The position numbers were made by a program, and so were the translations under genes. The notes beneath the pieces were generated by a model, which was not told where the DNA came from, searched no databases, and saw nothing but the letters and a program-made list of their open reading frames with translations. 64,000 nucleotides of DNA from positions 868,001-932,000 of the forward strand of contig CM038463.1 in assembly GCA_021464415.1 (NCBI GenBank), in the 5' to 3' direction. This document shows positions 47,594 through 59,477 of the stretch, one piece after another; position 1 is the first letter of the stretch, and each line of letters starts with the position of its first letter. This DNA is from Lonicera japonica (Eukaryota > Streptophyta > Magnoliopsida > Dipsacales > Caprifoliaceae).

Positions 47594-49673
47594 ATACTTT
47601 GCTAGTCCTTGAGCAAAGCAAAAGCCTTAAAATAAACTCTTTTGTTAACCCCAATGTTCTCCCAAGAGGACAAGCGAAGTCTCGTGATGGTTTTCAGTGA
47701 ATATAGCAACAAAATTCAAATGCAATGGTTCTTATTAAAGTTTATTTCCCTTTTTTCACCAATGCAAATAACTCAACAAAGACACCAAAACACCTATATG
47801 CTAAGCAATGTGATACACATGCAATATCAAAGTTCTCAAACTAGCAAGATTAATGAGAATATTTCTTTTTCTCCAATTTCAGTGTGTGTGTGAATTGACA
47901 AGAACATAACATCATTGATATCTAAGTAAGAAAAACTTTCAAATTCCATCCAAACTATGCTTTGACTCAACTCCTCACATGGCACACTCAACAAATGAAA
48001 CACTCAAGAGTATGGTGTAAATGCTCTCATTACATGTGGGATATAAAGAGTAAATGTATTCAAATTCAAATGCCTCTCACATGTATATATGAAAAAATGT
48101 TATAAATAAAAAAAATGAGTCTCATAAAAGGATAAATCCCACTAGAAAAGCGAAATGCATAAATGGATACCCTCCACTACTTTCACCTCAAAATCATATT
48201 CCAAAGGATCATTAGAACTTTTTCGAGGTCTAATGCAAGGCTTAGGGTGATGGTTATTCAAATGAAGGGTTAAATACATATTCAAAAATCTAAGAAATAC
48301 ATTAAGATATAAAATTAACACTTTGGGCTAAATTTGACTTCATTTGAGCTTTTTTTACTTGCTTTTGCTTTTTTTAATCTTTTCCTTTTCACATCTCCTT
48401 TTTCATACAAATTTTCACTTTGATATTTTGAAGAAGATTTCATCACTTTTTTTTTCAAGCTCATTTGTCACTATTGCCCATATATAGAAATAATATCTCA
48501 TTATATTTTTAAATAAAGGGTAGGCTATAAATATGGTTTATACTCCTAATTGGAGTAGAGTAAGGATATTGGGTTAACAAAGAAAGGCTATATATAAGGC
48601 TCAAAGGGGTGACTAGCGGTATATATGTAAGGATAGGATTAGGCTAATATGTAGGCTGCCAAAGATGGCCTAAGTCACTTCCTAAGATCTATAGTTCTTC
48701 AGTTCAAGTAATATCAAGAATCTTTAAAAGAAAATTGTATTTCATGATCGTACCTTTCTAGTGTTCAATCAAAGCAAAGATAATGAGACTACTCAACGAG
48801 GTACGCTTTTCAAAAATTAGAGCTGATGTAAAAACCCTCAAATAGGAAGATTGGCTCAAATACTCACGTGTTACTTAGTCTTCACATTTATGTTCTTCTA
48901 GAATTTTCAATTATACTCACTCTTCCATCTAGTTATGCATAAGTTGTCACATGTGCTCAAATATTATGAAGATTAAAAATCATGAAGATTGAAAATCATG
49001 AAATTTCTCTTAATAATGATAGAAGGAGAACTAAGCATGCACATGTAAAGAATTAAGACGAATGCGTCATCGTTGTTAGATTAGCTAGAAAGGAAATCTC
49101 AGTCAACATCAAAGAACCATTGCAAAGCTTTTCTTTGTTCCTTTTAGAAAAATTCAAAATTTTTAGTTCATTTTTTAACAAAGTGCAATAAGCGAAGTGT
49201 ATGGAATGATAAGGTAAACAAATCTCACCCCCAGCTAAAATTTTACATTATCCTCAATGTATAAAGATAAGTAAATAAGAAAATGAGGGATATCACCTGA
49301 AGTCGATGAAGCTCAATGACAAAGGTAAATCTGCACTTTTGTTAGAAAGAGAACAAAGAAAGCATAACATCTAATTTAATTGCAAAATGCATATTTATTA
49401 GGTGGAAGGTCAGAAGATATAATAATCACAACAAAAACATACTTATTAAACCAACCACTTACCACCATGCTTTGATGGCCTATGTCAGGCTCTAGATCAG
49501 ATGATATAAGAGGAATTAACTCAGTTAGCTCAACAGATGGAAGCAGGAAGTCAATAGGGAATAGGGTATATCCAAAGGTGATGAGTCACTATATTTTAAC
49601 TCAAATATACCATGATCAAATGGGATACTGTCACACAGCTTCATACTATCAAAAGATTTATCTTTCTAGCTCT
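47594..49673. other. Internal region of the Athila-like element where pol is expected but not seen
   Basis: About 2.1 kb of AT-rich sequence without any reverse transcriptase, RNase H or integrase motif in the frames available. The pol region has been deleted or replaced. The 83-residue + strand open frame at 47642 is unrecognised. Confidence 0.6.
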
Positions 49674-52256
49674 CTAACTTTGAAAATAAAAAGTATGCAC
49701 ATATGCTTCCCATTCTTCCTCTTTTATTCTCAACATTTCTCTTGCTTCTTTAAGAAATTTTGGATCATTTATTTCATCTCCCAACAAGGCTATAAAATCT
49801 TTTTGAAGCTCATCGTCACCTCCATCAAATATCCAGCGTCCTATCATGTTCACACCTTTAACTTCCTCTTCTTGGAGGTTTTTGTTTGTATTAAAGACAT
49901 TATGCTTAGCTGTCATATTCCCAAAACCTATTTTCATTATTCCATTCTTACAAATGATTAGCGCATTAGCTGTAGTGAGGAATGGCTTACCAAGGATCAC
50001 ATGGATTTGCCCGTTTGTGTTCTGAACATGTTGAGTGTCAAGGACTACGAAGTCCACTGGGAAGTAAAATGTTTCTACCTATATCAAAACATCTTCAATG
50101 ACACCTCTAGGAAATTTACCAAATCGATTAGTAAGTTGGATTGTCATTGGTGTAAACTTCAGCTCTCCAAAACCCAATTGCTTAAAAATTGAATATGGCA
50201 TTAAATTCACACTAGCCCCTAGATCTACCAAAGCTCGCTCAATATGATGATCTCATATCCTGCATGAAATTATTAGACAACTAAGGTCCTTATACTTTAT
50301 AGGGATATTGCATTGAATAATGGAACTTGCTTGTTCAGTTAAGAATGCCTTTTTCGAAACATTTGTCCTCCTCTTTTGAGTTACCAAGTCTTTAAGGAAC
50401 TTGGTATAAGAAGGAACTTGCTTGATAGCATCAAGTAATGGGATGTTTATTTGAACTTGCTTAAACATCTCTAAGATTTCTTCGAATTAAGTATCTTTCT
50501 TATTGTCTTTCAGCCTATGAGGAAATGGGGCTTTAGGTACAAAGGTCCTACTCGAGGTATTTTTACTTACTTGCTTAATAGGAGGAGCTTGGTTCACAAC
50601 TTGAGGTGTAGGCTCAACCTCAGTTGGAATCTGCTCTTTTTTCTCTTCTTCATCATTTTTTGGCATTCTCACTTTATTGTTAATTACTTTTCCTGACTTA
50701 AGTGTGGTGATGGCTTGAACTTGCCTATGTGTTGGTGCATTTGATGTGTTAGGAGCGATCCCACCTGAGGAAACTCCTTTAGGATTCGGAATTGGTTGAC
50801 TTGAAAATTTACCTTTCTCTATCTCACCCAGTTGACTCACAAATTGACCCATTTGACTCTTTAACCTAATGATGGCTTGAGTGTTCATGAGGCCGCTATT
50901 CCTAACTTCTTGTAAAAGTTGGCTTGAAGTTTAATTATTTTGGGTGGTCAATTGAATGAATTGTTTGAGAGTGTCCTCCAAAGATAAGAAATGTTGTGGA
51001 GTGACAAGGGATGATGGAGCAGGCGGAGCAGGTTAGAATCGTGGGTAGGAACTGACTGGAGGTCAAAAACCAGGAGGTGGCTATTGTCGTGGAACAATAG
51101 CCGATAGGCTCCCATACTGGGTATGGGTTAAGCTTGTGTCCACGAGATATTTAGGTGATTTCTCCAACCTAGATTATATGTCTCTATGAATGGGTTACTG
51201 AATTGCTTATTGTATTCATTCATTGCATTTACTTGATGTGGTGTGAATTCAGAGAATCCTTCCATATAAGGGCATGTTTGCGACGTATGCATAGGGGTGG
51301 CACACACAAAGCATCTTTCAGCTTAAATCTTATTGACATAATTGTTATTTAACAGCAAAGTTAATGCTTCGAGTTTTTTTAAAGACTATCTAACTGCATT
51401 CTAGTCTCTACGTTTTCAGTTATCTCATAGATGCCATATTTTTTGACTTCTTTCTTAACTTGAGCTGTTGAATTTCTATGAGAAGAGAAATCCCATTACT
51501 GGGAGCTCTCAGACAAATTCTCAAGGAAATTATAAGCTTCATTTTTCGTGAGACCAAGTAAAGTGCCACTGTTCATGGACTCAATGATATTTCGATTGGT
51601 TTGAGTCAATCCATTATAAAAGAACTGGACTAGTCTCCATGTTTCAAAACCATGGTGGGGACATCTTAGAAGTAAGTCCTTAAATCTTTCCCAAGATTCG
51701 TAGAATTTTTCATGATCCTCTTGACAAAAATCAGATATTTGTCTTCGAAGTTCATTTGTCTTTGACATGGGAAAAATTATAGTAAGAAATTTGGAAACCA
51801 AAGTCTCCCAACTAGTGATGGACCTAGAAGGTAGTGAATTGAGCCAGGCATTTTCTTTCCCTTTTAGGGAGAAAGGAAATAAACGTTGGCGAACCGACTC
51901 ATTAGAAAAATTTTAAAACTTGAAAGTGGCGCAAATTTCTAGAAAATCCTTAATATGGAGGTAAGGATCTTCTTGATCAATTCCATGAAAAATAGGGAGA
52001 AGTTGCATCACTTGCAGTTTAAGTTCAAATTGGGTTGCGGTAGTGGGAGGCAAAACGATGTATGATAGTGGCTTGCGGTAGTGGGAGGCAAAACGATGCA
52101 TGATAATGGGTTGGTAGTGGTGGGAAAGAAAAGCTCCTTCAAAGTTTTCGTGTCTTTTTGTTCTTCAGGCATTGTTTCTCTCTCAAATAAAGGATTAAGT
52201 TCTAAGTTCTCTAACCTATTTAGTCTCTTAACACCACGCTTCCAAACAATGCTCAT
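49674..52256 (-). pseudogene. Gag and aspartic-protease remains of the Athila-like element
   Basis: Segments in 5'-3' order on the - strand: gag N-terminus (52256-52008, including a 47-bp direct duplication of GGTAGTGGGAGGCAAAACGA); gag core (51801-51496: KTNELRRQISDFCQEDHEKF, SWERFKDLLLRCPHHG, VQFFYNGLTQTNRNIIE, EAYNFLENL); a Pro/Gln-rich C-terminal gag linker (50888-50487); and the protease region (50057-49674: DFVVLD, IHVILGKPFLTTANALI, GFGNMTAKHNVF). Stops and frame changes separate them, so no complete Gag-Pro can be made. The gag core is of the Athila/Tat type. Confidence 0.85.
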
Positions 52257-52360
52257 GCACTACTCTACCCCTAAGTTTTTCCTTTTTATTTTTTTATTTT
52301 TAAGGGAACTAGTATAAGTAAATAATTTAAATTAGCGATATGGTGGAATTTTTTTTTAAG

Positions 52361-52378
52361 TCCCCGACAACGGCGCCA
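52361..52378 (-). other. tRNA-Asp primer-binding site of the Athila-like element
   Basis: On the - strand TGGCGCCGTTGTCGGGGA lies just after the 5' LTR. It is one change from the TGGCGCCGTTGCCGGGGA form common in Athila/Tat elements. Confidence 0.9.
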
Positions 52379-52389
52379 AAAACTTGTTC

Positions 52390-53849
52390 TGATGTTTTAT
52401 ATGCTCGCAAGTGCACGAATCGGATACTAATATAACTTAGGCAAGAGCGAGGTCGAACCTTAGGGACTTGACGGATGGAACGTACGTATCTCTCTCACTA
52501 ATTCTAATTAATTCCCAATCTATCTTAAAAATAAAGGGAGGATGATTTATCAACTAAAAATACTAATAAAATAATTAATTAATAAAATACTAATCAAATA
52601 ATCAATTAATAAAATACTAGGTTGGCAGAGTCATATATTTGATATAATATTCATAATATTCATGCCCAATAAAATTTACTCTTTATCTCACATTAATTTG
52701 GTCTCTTGACTCTATTAGATGTGAAAAATAAAATTAATTAAACTCAATTAATTTATAAAATCCAATTATTAATTCTCCCACAGCCAAACACATGTACAAA
52801 ATTAAAATACTCACTATATCCGTCAAAACACACCTTATATCCGCTCTCAACAAATAATAAGGTGAATCCAACAAAAATAATGAGAATCCAAACTTATTTT
52901 TTTTATCAGTTAAAATAGGCATCAATAGGAAGAATTATTTTTAACATTAAAGCATTAAATTGGTATAGTCAATTGGCATGAATATGTGCAGTAAAATCAA
53001 TCAAATATACTCATCTTCAACCTTAGAAAAAAAACTTACATACCATGCTTATAAATAAAACAAAACAAATAATTGAAGAAAACATAAATAAATAAATGAA
53101 ATACTTATTTGGGTACGGGCAAATAAATTGAAGAAGAGAAAAATAATTCTTAATTAATTATAGTGATCCAAAAAGCCTCCAAATATTAATCACAAGAGAA
53201 GACTAAGAAGACAAGAAAAGGATAGGCAGATGGAAGAAAGAAAAAAACCTAGAAAAAAAAACCTAGTGGTCTAGATAATTGTGCTAGAAAGAAGAAACGA
53301 GAAAAAATAAAATAAAGCAGTCGAAATTTGTGCACGACCACCCTCAATGCTACTGTTGCTGCCTTGTATTTACAATTGACGATTGTAAGGCAATGAAACT
53401 TTAATTGGCTTGATTTTAATATGCAAATGGGATAACTTTTTAATTGGGAAGGTTGCTGGCAATGGGCTTGGGCCATTATTTATAAAAAAAAACTCCATCT
53501 TCATTAGAATAACACATTCTCGCTGGAATTAATTCCTTTGGCGCACTGATCGTATTTTGGCCATAACTTTGTGCTCCAAACTCCGGTTGACACAAGGTTT
53601 TCTCCCACGCATAGCTAACTCAAAGATCTAAAACTTTTCTCTGTGGAGTTTTCTTTAAATTCTTTACAGATCAGTGCTAGAATTTTCTTGAACAAAGGCG
53701 TTGCGCGTGGTCAATCTCTTTTTCCTTTGAAATCTTCTTGATTTAACTCCAAACACTTGAAAAGCTCTAAAAACACAACAAATGTAATAATATATGCTCT
53801 CAAAAGTATAAATTAAGTAACAAAAATATACTAATTTCTTAACACATCA
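52390..53849 (-). repeat. 5' LTR of the Athila-like element
   Basis: Counterpart of 46144-47578. Its inner edge is fixed by the primer site and its outer edge by TGATGTGTTAAG on the - strand, next to the flanking CTTGA. Confidence 0.88.
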
Positions 53850-53854
53850 CTTGA

Positions 53855-55197
53855 ATTTGATGCAACAGTCTACCTCCAGGGTCAATTCAAGGCTCGCAAG
53901 AGCTTGGAACTCGATTTATAGCTCACTTCCTTGGAACGCATAAGCAGTTTAAACCCTCCACTTACTTCTTCACCATCAAATAGAGATCGATTAAAAGTTT
54001 GAAGGATTATGCTTGCCGGTTCAACCAAAAGAGTTTGTTGATCAACAACCTCAATGAGGGAGTCGCAATAACTACTTTTATGGAAGGGGTGAGCTTTCCT
54101 TACTGCTTAAGGGCTTTAGCCAAAATGGCACCGAAATCCATGTCTGAGCTCTTAGACGAGGTCAACAAGCAAATTGGTATTGAAGAAACTCTCTACGGCT
54201 GCGACTTATCAAGCCTATCATCCCTTTTGCCCTTTTCCAAGTGCTAAAGGGGACGTAGTCCACCCCGTGGCCAAGAGAAAATGAGCAAGAAAGAGGGGAG
54301 CAAGCCTGAACCAAGTGAAGTCAGAGCTCGACAATAGTTTACTCTATTGACAGCTCCGTTAGGTAAGGTCTATGCTCAATTAGATCCAGGACAGATCTCC
54401 AAGCCTAGGAATATGAAGACCTTGGAGAAAAAGAGAGATACCACAAAGTACTATCGGTACCACAAGGACCATGGTCAGGAGACAGACAACTGATGGAAGT
54501 TGAAGAAGAGATTGAAAATCTCATCCAAAGAGGTCAACTCCGACAGTATGTCGATAAAAAGAAGAAGAACCCCATGAAGGCCAAAGGAAATGAGCATCCT
54601 AACGAGATTTTTATGATTGAAGGAAGATCCCCTTTCTCTGAAAATAATAATAGAGCTAGAAAAGCTTACATTAGACAAGCTAAGTCCTCAAGCTCGGAGG
54701 TAGAGTTCTTCAGTTTCAGACCTGCAAAGATGGTGAAGTATGAAGTCACAGAGATCACCTTCACTGACGAGGACATGAATGGGGTAGAGTACCCTTATGA
54801 CGATCCACTGGTCGTAAGAGCTATGGTAGGCAATCACAATGTCCATCGTATTCTCATGAACACTGGAGCTACTTTTAATCTTATGTACTATAGTGTGCTT
54901 AAGGCCATAAGTCTTACCACCGAGCATCTAACCTCATCCTTTGTAACCTTTGTGGGCTTTTCAGGAGAGAATACCAGGTCTTTGAGGACCATAAAGCTAT
55001 TAGTAACTCTTGGAACAGCTCCAAAGCAAATCACGACCATGACCGAGTTCTTAATCCTGGATAAGGTCCCCCATTACAATGCTATCTTAGGAAGAGGTAC
55101 CCTCAACGAGATTAAAGCTGCCGTGTCCATATGCATCTTAACCGTGAGGTTCCTCACCAATGAGGGGACCTACTGTTACAACGGCATGGCCTTGTAA
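53855..55197 (+). pseudogene. Outer Gypsy gag C-terminus and aspartic protease
   Basis: Text resumes after the insertion with SLPPGSIQGSQEL, then LKDYACRFNQKSLLINNLNE and FMEGVSFPYCLRALAKMAPK (53999-54247), typical gag. The open frame 54493-55197 (234 residues) runs from a Lys-rich region (about residues 15-35) into the protease: ITFTDEDMNGVEYPYDDPLV, then RILMNTGATFNLMYYS, then FSGENTRSL and HYNAILGRGTLNEIKA. The catalytic DTG is NTG here, so the protease is inactive. The text ends abruptly at a palindrome (55159-55214); no pol follows. Confidence 0.85.
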
Positions 55198-55214
55198 CAG
55201 TAGGTCCCCTCATT
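55159..55214. repeat. Perfect 23-bp inverted repeat at the Gypsy break point
   Basis: Arms 55159-55181 (AATGAGGGGACCTACTGTTA continuing CAA) and 55192-55214 are exact reverse complements with a 10-base loop CGGCATGGCC. The left arm is Gypsy protease coding text; the right arm is its inverted copy, after which the sequence changes to CACTA-associated tandem repeats. Confidence 0.93.
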
Positions 55215-55796
55215 TGAATGCATATTACTTATCCTCATGTGATAACTAGCTCTAGCTAAGTATTTATATGTTGAATAACTTGAATGTATATATGTCTTAA
55301 GAAATATTTACTTGATTTCCGCCAATACTCGTATATTCGCTCTTTGATTCGTTCTTAACTTCGATGAGGTAAGACCACTTAAATGCATATGACTTATTTT
55401 TGTTATTTGAATGATTTTTGTTTGTTGGATAAATTATAATTTTTCTTTAACAACTTGAATGCATATGACTTATCCTCATGTGATAACTAGCTCTAGCAAA
55501 GTATTTATAAGTTCAACAACTTGAATGTATATATGTCCTAAGAAATAATTACTTGATTTTCGCCAATACTCGTATATTCGCTCTTTGATTCGTTCTTAAC
55601 TTTGGTGAGGTAAGACCACTTAAATGCATATGACTTATTTTTGTTATTTGAATGATTTTTGTTTGTTGGATAAATTATAATTTTTCTTTAACAACTTGAA
55701 TGCATATGACTTATCCTCATGTGATAATTAGCTCTAGCAAAGTATTTATAAGTTCAACAACTTGAATGTATATATGTCCTAAGAAATAATTACTTG
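55213..55796. repeat. About 2.4 copies of a 240-bp tandem repeat upstream of TNP2
   Basis: ATCCTCATGTGATAACTAGC recurs at 55231, 55473 and 55713 (periods 242 and 240). Each unit also has GCCAATACTCGTATATTCGC and TTAAATGCATATGACTTA. It directly precedes the CACTA transposase gene and may be its promoter or subterminal repeat region. The CACTA left terminus itself was not found. Confidence 0.9.
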
Positions 55797-55904
55797 ACTT
55801 GGAATAACATTCAGTTGCTATCTTTATTAAACTAAAAAGAACAAACACTAACCTAATGTAGTATATATATATATATATTGTTTTTATATTTGTAGAACCT
55901 AGCG

Positions 55905-58900
55905 ATGGAGTTTCCACGCTACAAAGAGTGGTTGGGGGAAAACGCTAACAGATTAGGAGATGTATATGTTACTGGGGTTAAAGAATTTGTTAAGTATGCT
56001 AAAAGAAATCTAGGAAGTGATCTTATCTCATGTCTATGCACGCAATGTAAAAATGGTAAAAATGTTAATTGGCAAGATGTTGAAGTGCACTTGCTCATGT
56101 GGGGGAATGCAAAAAGATTATGTATTTTGGAATTATCACGGGGAGAGAAATTGCCCTTTTATTCCAGAACAAATACAAGTCGTTGATAAAGGTGTTCATG
56201 ATGAGGGCATTCCACTACAACATAGTAGCTTGAATGACCTCATTCATGACGCTTTTGGACTTAATGCAAATCAACATAATCAGAGTTCAGAAGCTGATAA
56301 TTTTTGTGAAGTAGAAGATCTTCTCCAAGATAAAGACTATATCAAGTTAAAAGTTGCGGCCGCAAGACCTCTATATGATAATTGTAACCCCGAGCACACA
56401 ACATTGTATGCTACAGTCAGTTTGCACAGCTTGAAGAGTCGTTTTGGTTTGTCGGGCAATAGTGTCACAGAAATCTTAAAGTGGGCGAAAAACTTGCGTC
56501 CAAAAGATAACACACTTCCCAATAGTTATCCGGAGATGAAAAGTAGCTTAAAGGGTTTAGGGATGAAATATAAATTAATTCATGTATGTAAATTTGACTG
56601 TATTCTTTACCGAAAAGAGCACAAGCATAAATTGAAATGTCCAATTTGTAATGAACCTAGATATGTCCAGAAAACAATTTTAAATAGCAAGCAAATAGTT
56701 GATACAAAAGTGCCGCATAAGGTGCTTAGGTATTTTCCTTTAGGGCCTAGGTTGACGAGACTTTACACAGTGCGTTGGATAGCAGAGGCAATGACATGGC
56801 ATGCTCGGGCCGAGGTGGGAGGAGATCTTATGCGCCATCCAATTGATTCTACCATGTGGAAGGCTGCAAATTTATAGCACCCAGAATTTGCACAAGAAAG
56901 TCGTAATGTCCGTCTTGGAATATCAACTGATGGGTTTAATCCTTTTGGTAATTTAAGCGTAAACCATAGTATTTGGCCAGTCTTTATAGTTCCTTATAAT
57001 CTCCCACCGTCTTTGTGTATGAGAAAAGAGTTTTCTATATTGTCGTTATTTATACCTGGGCCTAAGGCCCCGAACGATGACATAGATATCTTTTTGGCAC
57101 CACTAATTGAAGAACTGAATGACTTGTGGGTTGATGGCATGAAGGCGTTTGACTCCTTTAAACAAGAGACATTTACTTTGAGGGCTATGTTGTTATGGGC
57201 CATCCATGATTTTCCAGCATATGGGACTCTATCTGGGTGTAATGTGCATGGCTACTTGGGTTGTCCTATTTGTGGAGAGGAAACCGAAGCCACATATTTA
57301 ACTGAAAGTCGCAAAGTATTCTATCACTCTCATCAAAGATTTTTACCACTTGGTCACAAGTTCAGGACAGTGGAAAGTAATTTTCTTTCGGAAGGGGTTG
57401 AACAAAGGCCAGCTCCTAGAAAACTATCTGGGGAAGAAGTTGAAGCAAAGTCTGCGTTAGTATTTCAGGCACTTAGGGGTAAGCACCCCAAGTTTTTAAG
57501 TGAGAAACGTAAAATAAAGGATGATGGTGTCAAAGAGGCTTGGTCTAGGAGGTCAATATTGTTTGATTTGCCATATTGGAAGGACCATTCAATACGACAT
57601 GTTTTAGATATAATGCATGCAGAGAAAAATATCATCGAGCACATAGTGGGAACATGTATTAGTGGGAGTCATTCGAAGGATGGGCTAAATGCTAGGAAAG
57701 ATCTTCGTAAGTTGAAGATTAAAAGATCGTTATGGCTGAAGGAAGATCTTAAAACTGGGAGAGTAACAATGCCAGCTGGAGCTTTTTCGTTGTCCACAGA
57801 AGAAAGAAAGGTGTTCCTAAGTACGTTGTTTGACTTGAAGGTTCCTTCTAATTTCTCTTCTAATTTGCGTAGAGTTGTCCACCATGCAACCCACGATTTG
57901 AAACAGTGCAAGTCTCACGATTGGCATGTAATTATGCAATTGGTCCCCCTTTTGTTTGGACATTGTTTTGTGAAGCATAAGGATCTTCGAAGGGCTATTA
58001 TGCAGGTAAGCCTGTGCTTTACCTTACTATGTGCAAAAGTTGTGAATCGAAAACACATTATGGCAGCGAAGGCTACTATGGCTGAGGCAATGTGTGTTTT
58101 TGAGAAGTATTTTCCTCCCTCATTTTTTGACATAAGCATCCATTTAATTGTGCATTTATGTGATGAGGCACTCCAATGCGGGCCTGTTAGATATCGTTGG
58201 ATGTATCCTTTCGAGCGGTTAATGAAAACATTCAAAGATTATGTCAAAAATACCCGGTATATTGAAGGTTCAATTGCAGAGGAGTACATCACAGAAGAAG
58301 CTTCCATGTATGCAAAGGAATATATTCCTAACCCAGCTAATGGAATTCGTGAGTGCTTTGTCGATGAAGCTGAAGGCTTTGCCGATGAGGAGGCTTTGGG
58401 GAACGGAAAATTAGTGACACTAACAAGTGTTCAATACGAACAAGTAACAAGATATGTTTTTCAGACGCACGAAGCTATAGACCATTGGAAAGAGCAAGTC
58501 TTTTGAACTTTAACTTTAACTCTAAATTATTAATCATTTATTAATTGTTATGAGATATAATTCCCTCAAATAATCTTGTGTTTTATAATATAGGAAATAT
58601 GAGACATCTGAACTAGGAAGAAAGAGAAAGAAATCTGGGAATATAGATAATGAATTCAGGATTTGGGTAATGAAAGAGGTACGCTAACGTGATGTCTTAC
58701 ATTCTAAATCCTAGTAATACTAAAGTTTGACTTATTAGTAATTAATGTCTTATAATTTCAGTTGTTAAAAAGTGGCGATGCCTCATCAACACTTGCACGC
58801 TTTGCGAGAGGGCCTAACTTTGTTGCTAAGGAGTATGCAAAATATCGGCTTGATGGTTTTATGTTCTCATCTAGTGCTCACGAGGCAAAACTCTTTGGTA

Positions 58901-59361
58901 AACAAAATAGCGGTATCTCAATTAATGCTCTAACCTACTTCAGGGCTAGTTTAAAGGATAAAAGATTGGTTGAAGCTGAGATGACGTATTATGGGATTAT
59001 AGGACAAATTCTAGTATTAGACTATTTTGGTGAGAATGTAACAACCTTTTACTGTGATTGGGTTAAGGTAGAAGACAAGACGGCTTGTATGGTTGACCCT
59101 GACACTAACATGGTCATGGTAGATTTAAATAAAATGAAGAGTAAAGACCACATAAATGATGAGCCGTTTGTTTGTGCATTCCAAAATCATAAGCAAGTGT
59201 TCTATGCGAAGAGCCCAAAGGATGGTCCGTGGTCTGTTGTATTATATTCACCCAAGCGCCTGACTACATCTGTAGACAATTTAGAGGCTCCTACTCATTT
59301 TCAATTTGCATTGGATGATAACCCAGAGTTGAAGAAATTTCTATATTATTTAGATGACTAA
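55905..59361 (+). pseudogene. CACTA transposase, TNP2 type (Transposase_21 with DUF4218 and DUF4216 regions)
   Basis: Start MEFPRYKEWLGENANRLGD, a transposase-associated N-terminal domain (CLCTQCKNGKN, YVFWNYHGE). The core includes WAKNLRPKDNTLPNSYPEMK, CPICNEPRY, RYFPLGPRLTRLY, ISTDGFNPFG, GYLGCPICGEET and VLDIMHAEKNI. Then RWMYPFERLMKTFKDYVKN (DUF4218-like), a short exon RKRKKSGNIDNEFRIWV (about 58593-58678), and the last exon from about 58762 (DUF4216-like: YFGENVTTFYCDWVK, PFVCAFQNHKQVFYAKSP) to the stop at 59361. Two defects: one extra G in the G-run 56101-56105 shifts the frame after VEVHLLMW, and a TAG stop at 56874-56876 precedes HPEFAQESRNVRLG. The rest of the frame is open, so decay is slight. 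Confidence 0.9.
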
Positions 59362-59477
59362 ATGTTTGATGGCTTAAGTATAATGTTCATGAACTTTTGT
59401 TAATTTCCTGGGCTTTTTGTAATCTTCGAAACTTTATTTGAATATATTTTCTCTATCTTGTGTTTTTTCAGGTTAAT

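Larger units (their letters stand above)
46139..53849 (-). mobile_element. Athila-like Gypsy element, gag-pro only, inserted into the outer Gypsy gag
   Basis: Two LTRs flank it: 46144-47578 (1435 bp) and 52390-53849 (1460 bp), both TGATGTTTTATAT ... ACACATCA on the + strand and similar along their length. Orientation is -, so the right LTR is 5'. CTTGA lies at 46134-46138 and at 53850-53854; on the left, five extra bases separate it from the LTR edge, so the duplication is probable but not clean. The internal region is about 4.8 kb and contains gag and protease motifs but no reverse transcriptase, RNase H or integrase motif. Confidence 0.85.

Noticed and set aside
49482..49961. 159-residue + strand open frame
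   Set aside because: It overlaps the antisense of the Athila-like protease region (- strand), which has recognisable motifs.
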